A stretch of DNA of 64,000 nt from assembly GCA_050084985.1 (NCBI GenBank), contig JBITNC010000001.1:26412001-26476000 (forward strand). The letters run 5' to 3'. This DNA is from Nageia nagi. Lineage: Eukaryota; Pinophyta. The stretch's first letter is position 1. Every line of letters starts with the position of its first letter. The position numbers and the translations under genes were made by a program. The notes beneath the pieces were generated by a model. It had not been told where the DNA came from and did no database searches. It saw nothing but the letters and a program-made list of their open reading frames with translations. Positions 50,801 through 55,689 of the stretch are shown piece by piece.

Positions 50801-52057
50801 ACATGAAATGCAAGTGATAAGGATGAAAACGCAGCAAGGGGCTGGTCGCATAGTTTGAAAGGAGTGAAAAAGCACTTACTGAAAAACATGCGACAGGCTG
50901 AATAATGCACAATTATGACCTGACTTTGTTCTGAAAGAGCAATTTAAACATGTTTCTTGAAGCTAGACCACAATGTATGCATTCCCTTTGACAAATTACT
51001 TCCATGCATTTCCTTTTCTATTTTGAGGGTCCTCAAAATGCAAAATTTTAGGGGGGTGTTGTGCAGGCACAACAATACACTCCAAGAAAAGGAACAAACT
51101 CATTAAGAAAAACTTGAATGATCTTGTGTTTGTTAATTACAACCTTTGCCCCACCATAGACAAATAGCAAGTTTAAATAATGAGGCTGTTGATTTAGATC
51201 ATATTGATCCATCATCGAAATGCTTCACATATCACATGTAAGAGTAGCATCAAGAAGTTCCTTGCTTCCCCATGGAAACATTTGAAAATATAGTAGGGGA
51301 GTTAGCAGCAAATGCACACGAAGATGCCTGGACGTCAGAAAATCACATAAATCCTCATCATAGAGGGAGACAAGAGCATATTCTAGGGCATAGGGCAAAG
51401 GAGTTGCCAAACATTGAGGTATTGTATTTGTCATGAGTTACGAGTCATAACACATTTTATAATTTGTAATTTTAAACTTTTTTTACATTATAACTTATAA
51501 GTAATACAAAAATTTGCGTGTTCCTCTTCATGATATTTTTATGAGTACATTGTTAATTTTACGTCTATAATGGTGAATGTTGAGTAACTGTGTTAAAAGA
51601 AGATACTCCTATGCATGTAAAATCTTTTGTTTTCGATGAAAAATTGCGTTTATTTTTCAATTTTTTTTTTGCTGAATCTTTCCAAATATGTTTTTCAATA
51701 TTTTGCTGAGTATGAGCCAGTTCCTCTTTTCTCAACTTTGTAATTAGTATTTTGCTCTAAACTTTATATCGTTTGTTATATATTCAAATGAGTTGAATGC
51801 AAGAGTCTGTTCTCTGATGCTTATAATCCATTATTCCTATATCTATTCTAGAAGACGCAACAATGGACGAGTTTTTCATTGAATGGTAGTTTGTTAAAAA
51901 TGGCTTCTTGTCTTTTTAGTTACAATGCTTTAAGGAATTTATAAAAAAAGATCTATATTTTACTTTGATCAATTGACAATAATTCATTGGATTCTTATGT
52001 CAGGTATTGTTTTCAACAGAGACATTTGCTATGGGAGTTAATGCTCCTGCAAAAACT
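11781..52057 (+). CDS. SKI2: SKI2-type DExH-box RNA helicase, internal nine exons of a partial gene
   Basis: This gene encodes the helicase of the cytoplasmic SKI complex, which with SKI3 and SKI8 feeds RNA to the exosome for 3'-5' decay. The joined exons read in the order of the plant SKI2 core: FELDKFQKE, Walker A AHTSAGKT, motif Ia [38 protein letters not shown], motif II DEVH, motif III SAT, a Gly/Ser-rich insertion, motif [21 protein letters not shown], and [16 protein letters not shown] (motif V). The Gly-rich insertion and the wording of motifs II-V fit SKI2 better than the nuclear paralogues MTR4/HEN2. Exons are 11781-11888, 20965-21064, 21394-21594, 21694-21804, 24940-25007, 31326-31701, 31972-32127, 32264-32374 and 52004-52057, all with GT-AG borders. 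About 430 of roughly 1,350 codons are present. Motif VI (QMAGRAGRRG) and both gene ends are outside the window. Exon 20965-21064 breaks the frame, so either this is a pseudogene or the base sequence has an error there. Confidence 0.93.
11889..12610 (+). other. Native SKI2 intron sequence
   Basis: AT-rich DNA starting at the GTATTG donor. No coding, repeat or RNA feature was recognised. Confidence 0.45.
12611..14033 (-). mobile_element. LTR-like fragment with terminus TGTAATGTACC
   Basis: It begins TGTAATGTACCCTTCTAGGG, matching the left end of the solo LTR at 37639 (TGTAATGTACCTTTCCAGGG) and the bases that follow. The right part is interrupted by the solo LTR at 14034. It contains a 20-bp tandem duplication (ATTACAACAAATGCAAAGAG, 12961-13000). 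A 209-codon minus-strand ORF lies inside (13247-13876), but I do not regard it as a gene. Confidence 0.45.
14034..15296 (+). mobile_element. Solo LTR, TGTAACATGCCC...TTTACA family
   Basis: This is 1,263 bp long, starting TGTAACATGCCC and ending TTTTACA, with a probable 5-bp duplication GTAGT (14029-14033) and ATAGT (15297-15301), one mismatch. A TATA box (GCTATAAAAGG, about 14641) gives plus orientation. The first ~600 bp match 53506-54120. Bases 14750-14840 and 14900-14960 match 62259-62545, showing the same family at both places. Confidence 0.65.
15302..16725 (+). other. Unrecognised intron DNA with protein-like patches
   Basis: No complete gene is seen. One plus-strand patch at about 15912-16030 reads [20 protein letters not shown], then QWVS and [13 protein letters not shown] with in-frame stops, after an AG. 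It looks like a decayed exon of a gene I cannot name. It is not part of SKI2. Confidence 0.3.
17056..18199 (-). mobile_element. Solo LTR with perfect TGATC target duplication
   Basis: This is 1,144 bp long, starting TGTGATGACC and ending GTACAACA, flanked by TGATC at 17051-17055 and 18200-18204. The minus strand carries a TATA-like GGCTATATATTGAG near 17750. It contains several degenerate 'CAACGTGGGGGTC' type phrases at 17815-17990, about 30 bp apart. Confidence 0.75.
18760..19300. repeat. Tandem units of ~171-183 bp in P3
   Basis: TGCATGTGGGCTTAG and variants start at 18768, 18939, 19111 and 19294. Each unit carries TTGTTACATAACAAAG (itself a palindrome, TTTGTTACATAACAAA), CTCCAAAATGTGCGCCCAAC and GAGGAGCAATTTTGAT. 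The unit sequence is unrelated to the P1/P2/P5 array except for the similar length. Confidence 0.75.
19750..20964 (+). other. Native SKI2 intron sequence
   Basis: DNA between the P3 terminus and the Walker A exon, ending with acceptor TTTGCAG. No coding or RNA feature was recognised. Confidence 0.4.
20965..21064 (+). CDS. SKI2: SKI2 exon with Walker A motif, frame-broken
   Basis: The exon encodes [17 protein letters not shown] (Walker A) through EYAFALAAK, bordered by TTTGCAG and GTATGT. It is 100 nt long, whereas both neighbouring exon borders are phase 0 and the plant homologue predicts 102 nt. After GCA ATA TTA TAT the frame hits TGA at 20977-20979. Reading resumes in the correct frame from GAA at 20978, so two bases are missing where a Leu codon is expected. 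No alternative GT or AG that I can see restores the frame. Confidence 0.88.
21394..21594 (+). CDS. SKI2: SKI2 exon: motifs Ia and Ib
   Basis: Sixty-seven codons from [17 protein letters not shown] through [10 protein letters not shown] and [22 protein letters not shown], phase 0 at both ends. The acceptor is TTCTTCAG and the donor is GTGAGT. This is nearly identical to land-plant SKI2 in the part of RecA domain 1 that contacts RNA and couples it to ATP binding. The preceding intron is 329 bp. Confidence 0.95.
21694..21804 (+). CDS. SKI2: SKI2 exon: motif II (DEVH) and motif III (SAT)
   Basis: Thirty-seven codons, [20 protein letters not shown] through [14 protein letters not shown] is the Mg-ATP-hydrolysing motif II and SAT is motif III. 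Splice borders are CTACAG and GTAAAT, phase 0 at both ends. The intron before it is only 99 bp, the shortest in the window. Confidence 0.95.
22200..23790 (-). mobile_element. LTR-derived debris in SKI2 intron
   Basis: TGTGATGTTCCC at 22497 resembles the inverted right end (GGAACATCACA) of the LTR at 44426. Bases 22825-23070 match 37500-37635 plus 38591-38690, parts of another LTR. These are fragments of minus-oriented LTRs; exact ends and target duplications were not found. Confidence 0.4.
23791..24939 (+). other. Intron DNA, nothing recognised
   Basis: AT-rich DNA up to the GTTTTAG acceptor. Short A and T runs (for example around 23920) are the only visible features. Confidence 0.35.
24940..25007 (+). 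CDS. SKI2: SKI2 exon after motif III
   Basis: Sixty-eight nucleotides encode [20 protein letters not shown] followed by VTG, with the last Gly codon split after two bases. The acceptor is GTTTTAG and the donor is GTATGT. The split codon is completed by the first base of exon 31326, across a 6,318-bp intron. Confidence 0.93.
25320..27408 (+). mobile_element. Decayed LTR retrotransposon, left part
   Basis: Degenerate DNA with a gag-like patch at its right end, interrupted by the hAT element at 27417. It resumes after 29911. No intact terminus was located. Confidence 0.35.
26890..27215 (+). pseudogene. Retrotransposon gag fragment
   Basis: A conceptual read gives [13 protein letters not shown], then [16 protein letters not shown] and Q-T-F-V-K. 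This is the W..F...Y...K..W..L.Q...V pattern of the retrotransposon gag core (Retrotrans_gag family). Stops replace expected Gln codons (TAA, TAG), in line with C-to-T decay. It is too broken to type further. Confidence 0.4.
27845..28025 (+). repeat. GA-rich tandem repeat upstream of the hAT transposase
   Basis: A purine-rich leader with a unit of about 41 bp (CAGCAGTGAGGAGAAAGAGC and following) present twice at 27906-27990, plus related GAGAAAGACAGCAAA phrases before it. It lies directly upstream of the 28132 start codon and is probably 5' UTR. Confidence 0.55.
28132..29622 (+). pseudogene. hAT transposase, BED finger plus DUF659, C-terminus missing
   Basis: From ATG 28132 the protein has an acidic N-terminus and a BED zinc finger at residues ~72-90 ([20 protein letters not shown], with C73, C76 and H90). 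After EMKATW at about 28872-28880 the frame shifts by one base. The DUF659 segment follows as [20 protein letters not shown] and [25 protein letters not shown] intron spans 29073-29199. The second exon reads [36 protein letters not shown] and [16 protein letters not shown], and ends at TAA 29620-29622 (or at a lost donor, AG|GTAAC). No CERxWS/hATC motif follows before the right terminal repeat, so the enzyme is truncated as well as frameshifted. Confidence 0.85.
29911..31325 (+). other. Retroelement debris and native intron
   Basis: The left part resumes the element interrupted by hAT. A TGTAACGAGCC phrase at about 30678 may mark another LTR border. From about 31080 to the ATATCAG acceptor the DNA looks like ordinary intron. 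No gene was recognised. Confidence 0.3.
31326..31701 (+). CDS. SKI2: SKI2 exon: between the RecA domains, with Gly/Ser-rich insertion
   Basis: The first base completes the split Gly codon, then 125 codons follow. The exon begins [19 protein letters not shown] and continues into a low-complexity segment rich in Gly, Ser, Ala, Gln and Arg (about 31440-31650), ending [13 protein letters not shown]. This loosely conserved insertion lies where other plant SKI2 proteins also have one. The donor is GTATGT. The frame is open throughout, including a seven-base G run near 31541-31549. Confidence 0.93.
31972..32127 (+). CDS. SKI2: SKI2 exon: motif IV (VVFCFSKN)
   Basis: Fifty-two codons from [20 protein letters not shown] through [20 protein letters not shown] to RQLPQ, phase 0 at both ends. 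The acceptor is GTCTAG and the donor is GTAATT. This is the first strand of RecA domain 2 with motif IV. It follows a 270-bp intron and precedes a 136-bp intron. Confidence 0.95.
32264..32374 (+). CDS. SKI2: SKI2 exon: GVHHAGLLP block
   Basis: Thirty-seven codons, [21 protein letters not shown] through [12 protein letters not shown]. The acceptor is GTGCAG; the donor is GTTGTT, a weak match to consensus apart from GT. The next exon in frame lies 19,629 bp away, after the largest fully visible intron. Confidence 0.94.
32375..33473 (+). other. SKI2 intron; one open stretch of unknown nature
   Basis: After the GTTGTT donor the DNA is AT-rich. A 79-codon open stretch at 32823-33062 ([20 protein letters not shown]..., [15 protein letters not shown]) has protein-like composition, but I cannot assign it and it is not SKI2. 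Confidence 0.3.
33474..34064 (+). mobile_element. Truncated LTR, TGTAATGTGCCC family, plus orientation
   Basis: It begins TGTAATGTGCCCAATTTGGG and has a TATA box (GCTATAAATGC, about 33788). It matches the inverted LTR at 37639-38590 up to about 34064, where homology stops abruptly next to a gag reading frame. No 3' LTR end or primer-binding site is visible at the junction. Confidence 0.55.
34072..34770 (+). pseudogene. LTR-retrotransposon gag fragment
   Basis: The frame opens ATG GTA GAC TTG ([15 protein letters not shown]), with a stop after about 24 codons, and reads on as [20 protein letters not shown] and LQTFF. A frameshift near 34490 is followed by [20 protein letters not shown], [20 protein letters not shown] and [14 protein letters not shown]. 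The PxFDG...W...FF...A...L.G.AY.W...F......RF order is the Retrotrans_gag core of LTR (Ty3/Gypsy-like) elements. It ends where P6 begins. Confidence 0.7.
34778..35891 (+). pseudogene. P-element long ORF, C-terminal part in P6
   Basis: Aligned to P7 from L-P-P on, with [33 protein letters not shown] and a coiled-coil stretch [20 protein letters not shown]. It continues with [50 protein letters not shown], then GDYF and [20 protein letters not shown], ending NLA-TAG at 35889-35891. Several frameshifts and stops interrupt it. The acidic stretch followed by a coiled coil is shared with P1, P4 and P7. Confidence 0.7.
35892..37210 (+). other. Conserved 3' region of subfamily II (P6 copy)
   Basis: About 1.3 kb after the stop codon is shared with 60896-62258 (P7) and, inverted, with 39413-40728 (P4). 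Conserved phrases include GGTATGTGTGTTGCG near 36170, GCCTATTTATA near 36232, TGAGCGCTTGGGGTAACC near 37110 and GGAGGAAACAAGTAACGTTG near 37137. No ORF is conserved between copies, so conservation is at DNA or RNA level. Confidence 0.6.
37211..37638. mobile_element. LTR fragments between P6 and the next solo LTR
   Basis: Bases 37425-37490 (GATATTTATTTGG ... TTTTTACA) match the 3' end of the LTR at 14034-15296. Bases 37495-37635 match 22825-22990, inverted LTR material. Borders are unclear. Confidence 0.4.
37639..38590 (-). mobile_element. Solo LTR, TGTAATGTACC...ACATTACA
   Basis: This is 952 bp, flanked by CCCTT (37634-37638) and CCCTC (38591-38595), a 5-bp duplication with one mismatch. The inverse sequence begins TGTAATGTCCCC, matching the LTR start at 33474, so orientation is minus. 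A minus-strand TATA-like GCTATAAATACAAGG lies at about 38243-38257. A 31-bp direct repeat (CACAATGAATAAGCATGAGG...) sits at 38483 and 38535. Confidence 0.65.
38591..38885 (-). mobile_element. End of an LTR interrupted by the 37639 solo LTR
   Basis: It ends ATCCCATGAAGAGATGTTACA at about 38864-38884, the inverse of a TGTAACATCTC start. The sequence continues from 37500-37635 when the 37639-38590 LTR is removed, as comparison with 22825-23070 shows. Confidence 0.45.
38925..39412 (+). pseudogene. hAT transposase C-terminal region, left part (split by P4)
   Basis: The reading includes [20 protein letters not shown] and YKKHEGLLL, then a probable intron ending CTCTAG at about 39285. It continues L-W...H...L-P-T-F and [11 protein letters not shown] at about 39370-39400, the signature of the hAT C-terminal dimerisation domain. 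It stops at CGCATACA, where P4 begins. The sequence resumes at 51075. Stops and a T-run frameshift show an old pseudogene, distinct from the element at 27417. Confidence 0.75.
39413..40728 (-). other. Conserved 3' region of subfamily II (P4 copy)
   Basis: This is the inverse of 35892-37210. It contains the conserved phrases around 39460-39510 (CTTGGAGGAAACAATGTTAC, CCCAAGCACTCACATGG) and 40300-40390. It ends at the TGTTGGTATG terminus. Confidence 0.6.
42300..43790. repeat. Eight or more ~183-bp tandem units in P5
   Basis: The GCACCT/GCGCCT phrase recurs at about 42402, 42586, 42767, 42950, 43128, 43309, 43492 and 43676, with spacings of 178-184 bp. Units are recognisably those of P1 and P2. 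Confidence 0.8.
44426..45272 (+). mobile_element. Solo LTR with perfect CTTGA duplication, inside P5
   Basis: This is 847 bp, TGTAATGACC...GGAACATCACA, flanked by CTTGA at 44421-44425 and 45273-45277. Without it, the P5 text reads GACTCAAACTTGACAAAAAC, as in P2 at about 10660. A TATA box (CTATATAAG, about 44803) gives plus orientation. Confidence 0.85.
45647..45664. repeat. Terminal palindrome of P5
   Basis: TGTTGTGTGGGCACAACA, one mismatch between arms, preceded by TATTTTGGGGTG. Confidence 0.85.
49272..49279 (-). promoter_or_regulatory. Proximal TATA box of the P4 gene
   Basis: The minus strand reads CCATGCATTTCATATAAAAA, 135 bp upstream of the 49136 start. The matching place in P7 reads CCATGCAACTTCTATAAGAG. 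Confidence 0.45.
49480..50900. repeat. ~97-bp tandem units with dyads in the P4 leader
   Basis: GGTCGCA or GGTTGCA starts at 50250, 50343, 50441, 50538, 50636 and 50843, spaced 93, 98, 97, 98 and 207. Each unit has a GGTCGCACCATTTTAGGTGA phrase and an ACATGCGACAGG phrase, so TCGCA and TGCGA arms face each other about 40 bp apart. More diverged units continue to about 49480. Confidence 0.75.
50124..50131 (-). promoter_or_regulatory. Distal TATA box of P4
   Basis: The minus strand reads GGCTATAAAAGGGAAGTCA and then TTTCAGTTTGCAAAC, shared almost word for word with P9 at 63850-63890. It lies about 940 bp from the palindromic end. Confidence 0.55.
51057..51074. repeat. Terminal palindrome of P4
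   Basis: TGTTGTGCAGGCACAACA, perfect 8-bp arms around AG, preceded by TTTTAGGGGGG and followed by the ATACA duplication. Confidence 0.9.
51075..51235 (+). pseudogene. hAT transposase C-terminal tail, right part (split by P4)
   Basis: With P4 and one ATACA removed, codons CGC ATA CAC TCC AAG read [10 protein letters not shown], then [18 protein letters not shown] and D-L-D-H-I-D. This is the usual IHxKKRNRL...LNDLVyVHYN ending of the hAT dimerisation domain. The frame continuity across the excised insertion confirms both P4 ends. Confidence 0.8.
51236..52003 (+). other. Native SKI2 intron sequence
   Basis: AT-rich DNA between the hAT tail and the motif V exon, ending TATGTCAG. Nothing else was recognised. 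Confidence 0.4.
52004..52057 (+). CDS. SKI2: SKI2 exon: motif V ([13 protein letters not shown])
   Basis: Eighteen codons, [18 protein letters not shown], phase 0 at both ends, between ATGTCAG and GTGAGT. This is helicase motif V and the last exon visible. The expected continuation (V-V-F-D-A-L-R-K and then QMAGRAGRRG) was not found in 52058-64000, so the next intron exceeds 11.9 kb. Confidence 0.93.
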
Positions 52058-53505
52058 GTGAGTACTCTAGACTATGTTGCTATAATTGTTAACTCTTGTA
52101 GCAGGATGTTCTGAATGTTTTTTGGGTACAATTTCTCCTAAGTTTTAATGTCTTGCTAACTGGTAGACTTTGCATTTCAACTTGTGTTGAACTAGTTTAG
52201 TCATCCATGCACATTATTGGATTATTTTTGTTATTCCATACTTTTTCATTGGAGTCTCAGTATAACAAGCTTATATATACACAATGTTCAATGTAGTGTA
52301 CTATCATCTCATGCTTGAGCCTTACGAATGTATGAGTTGTAATATGCAATAAAAATATTTTAAAAATATTGTTACTAGTGTAATGTGCCATACTTATTGA
52401 TGCCTTTGACAAGGAGTTTGTGCATTTATCTCTTAATACTTTTTTCATTTTAGAACCAAAATTACACACCACAATAATTAACATAACTATAGTGACAACT
52501 GATAAGTAGTTCAGCTTTATGCACTCTTTCTTGCTTAGGGAGACATTTCTGAGGCTCTTGAAACACTTCCGCATAGCATGTAATTAATCATATAGGTTAT
52601 ACATTTTCTCTAGTTGAAGCTATGATATTAAACAATGATGTGCTTTATACTTTGCACCTGTAAGTCTCCTCCTCAAACATGCACTAAGAAAACGTTTTAA
52701 GGAGATTATGCAAGCGGTTTTCATCCGCTGGATCTAGATACCAGGTTGTTTTGGGGAGCTTGTGACACTTGAAAACGTTTTAAGGAGATCGTGCAAGCGG
52801 TTTTCATTATCTGGATGTTTAATAGAAATACATGAATCCAAATGAGACAAAACGTTGGCTAACCAAGCTTTTATTTATTGCACTGATAGATAGTACCCAA
52901 TAAATGTTTAAAGAACGTGGAGGGATGTATACATAGTGTTGAGACTAAAAGTTTTAACTTTATATTGAGGACATAAATGCATAGTTCTGGTTTGTTTGGC
53001 CTTGCATTCGGGTAAATTGTACCCTTTTTCCTCTTGTCCATATTGGTCTTTGTGGATATTCCCATGTGGAAAGTATTCACTTGTTCAAACTTGTATATGG
53101 GTTTATTTCATGAACTCTATTTCCAGTCAATAAATCTAGATTGGAACCTACTCAGAAAATTTATTTGCAACCTCACTTTAGTGCCAACTTCATTTGTTTT
53201 CAAGGGCAGAATCAATATCTTGTAACAAACTCTGACAGGTAACTAACCTCAGTTTATCCTTGTTTCCAAATATCTAAAATAGAGAACTATTCTTGAACAT
53301 TGCATTTTCAGAAGATAAGAACAGTATGAATATTTACACAAAACAGAGATACTTGTTATTCAACTCCCGAGGAAAAGTTCATTATGGGACTGAGTCATAC
53401 AATTAGCATAGTGAAGACTTTGGGAAGTTTTTCATACAATCTTGGCATTGCTTCTCTTGCTGGACATTTGTTTTGGCATTAGATGTTTTTTGCTAATTGC
53501 GTTCC
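52058..53505 (+). other. SKI2 intron with a 37-bp direct repeat
   Basis: Starts at the GTGAGT donor. GAAAACGTTTTAAGGAGAT... is present at 52688-52724 and 52771-52807 with a two-base difference. The unit includes the palindrome AAAACGTTTT. No exon was seen. Confidence 0.45.
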
Positions 53506-54213
53506 TGTAACATCCCCTTTGATTAAAAATAAATAAATTTGGAATCCTAGAGGTTCCCTTTTGTAAATATTTTATTTATTTATCTATTTGTTGTTAGTTA
53601 CTTAGGATAGAAATATATGGTCCATTGGACCCACGTTGTGAGCCCCATGTGGGACGTTTTCCTCCGAAGCTTAGGATGAGTTAGTATTATTTAATTATGC
53701 ACTTGGAGATCCTAAATAGTAATTGTGGGAATGCCAAGTCTTGTATAGCACCTAGATAGCACTTGAGCATGGACAATCACTTAATAGCCCCAACGTTGGA
53801 CTTGGGAGCACTTGTATACATGCACCAACCTTGGGGAGACTTCTAGACCCCCACGTTGGCCCATGGTGACACCAAGAAACCCACGCATGAACTTTAGACC
53901 CCCATGTGGCATGTATGACCCCCAAGCACCTTCGTTGAACATGAGGACCCACATTGGGCTTGTAAAGGCTCTAGACACCTACGTTGGGCTTGGAATGACC
54001 CTTAGGCACATGTTGGACTTTGTGGAGCTTCTAGGAAGCCAATGTCTGATTGGGGAGGTTGGCTGATGACTTTGAGGTGAGATCTAGATCTAGTAATATA
54101 AGGCGTTGGAGCCTCATTGCAGAGATATATTGAATTTGATATTGAAACCCATTCTACTCAAAGACTTGGCGGCATCAAGCACCCTTGGTCGTATAGACCA
54201 AGGAGAGTCTAGG

Positions 54214-55501
54214 TGTAATGATCCAAAATGAAATTCAACCACAAACTAGCTAATTCAGACTATCAAACCCTAATGTCAGGTCTAGGGCATCAAAACTCAA
54301 ACATGCAAACCTTCAAATGCCAATGTTAGGGTTAGAATATCCAGTATGAACTTCAAGAATGCAAATATGGCAACATACAAGCTAGGGCATCATTATTACA
54401 CATTCACAACATCAAGATGCCAATGTCTGACTATAGCATGCAATATTCAATCAACAATACATCATAATGCCAACGCATGATAAGTACAAACATAAACAAC
54501 CTCAATGATCCAATGCATGCACAAGATGAGTCAACGCAACACAAGCATGAGATCCAATTGCCCTCGATAATATATAAATGATATGAAGCATTGCAATACA
54601 ATACCAAGCCCTAGGGGGTAGTCGTTGGCCTATCTTGAGCCAACTAGGGCACAACAATGTATATCCTCGATTATTGGAACAACAATGGAACAATGGGACA
54701 GTAATGCTCCCACAGAACCCGAATCCTCTCTATTGAAGGAGCCCTCCTTTGATCTTGGATAACCAATTGAATGGTAGAAATTGTACCTCGGAATGCCATC
54801 GGATGGGTAAGGCATTGCGCGAATACCGTAGATAGACAAGATCCCTCAGCTTGAATGACCTCTAGACATTACGTCTAGGAATGTTGCTTAGCACTGCTAA
54901 GTCTTAAAGTCCTGTGGACGGTATAAGAGAATAATAATCAAGCATGTCTAATAATGAGGCTCTAGTGTCTAATTATACATTAGCTCTGTCATGGTCTCAC
55001 CTAGAAGTCATCACCTAGCTCAGCTTATCCAACATTGGCCTTCTGGGGGCTCGGAATACCCAACATGGGTGTCTAAAGGTCAGACATGCCAACGTTTGGT
55101 CCAAGGGTGCATTAAGTGCCAACGAGTGAGCTAAGTGGTGCCACGCATGCCCACGTGGGTGAAGGGGGCAGATGTGGGGTCAAGAGTCAAGATGGGACGA
55201 AGTGGGGGTATGGGAGCCTTCCCAATCTTGGCGCAAGCATAGAAGTGGCTATCCAGTACCTCAATACACAAATAGACCTTGGGATTGTCACAATCAAGAT
55301 CGGGATCTCTAAGCATGAAAAATACTCCTAATCTAACCTTGGGAGAGAGACGTACCACTTGGGGCTTACAATGGGTCTATTGACCCATTAAGTCTCCTAT
55401 CCTAAGTTACAATCATAAAGAGCAATACATAAAGAAAGTATATTAGATGTAGATCCTTTCAGACCCCACAACTAATTATGTTTGGACAAGGGGGGCATCA
55501 C
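54214..55501. mobile_element. Solo LTR inside the 53506 LTR
   Basis: It starts TGTAATGATCC and ends near GGGGCATCAC, with flanks CTAGG (54209-54213) and CCAGG (55502-55506), one mismatch. The host reads GAGAGACCAGGAGG at 14752, so the insertion point is clear. The start resembles the LTR at 44426. Orientation is not settled. Confidence 0.6.
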
Positions 55502-55518
55502 CCAGGAGACTTGGAACA

Positions 55519-55536
55519 TGTTGTGCCTGCACAACA
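55519..55536. repeat. Terminal palindrome of P7
   Basis: TGTTGTGCCTGCACAACA, the inverse complement of the P4 palindrome, followed by CCCCCCAAAAATTTGC. Confidence 0.9.
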
Positions 55537-55689
55537 CCCCCCAAAAATTTGCATTTTTGAGGACCGTCATTGTATTGAAATGTTAAGGCATGAAAGCATT
55601 TTTCTAAGTAAATGCATGCATTGTAGACCAAAGGAGGGTAGACATGGCAAATTAGCATCTTCATGTTGAAACAAGTCAAAATTTTACCA

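Larger units (their letters stand above)
39413..51074 (-). mobile_element. P4: near-complete P-family element, subfamily II, with P5 inside
   Basis: P4 is bounded by TGTTGGTATG at 39413 and the palindrome ending at 51074, with a perfect 5-bp duplication ATACA (39408-39412 and 51075-51079) inside a hAT coding sequence. Removing P5 (40784-45664) leaves about 6.8 kb. Gene orientation is minus: palindrome, ~97-bp repeats, TATA at 50124-50131, second TATA at 49272-49279, long ORF 49136 to 40729 (interrupted by P5), and 3' region 40728-39413. There are no long direct repeats at the two ends. No RT, integrase or transposase is present. Confidence 0.85.
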
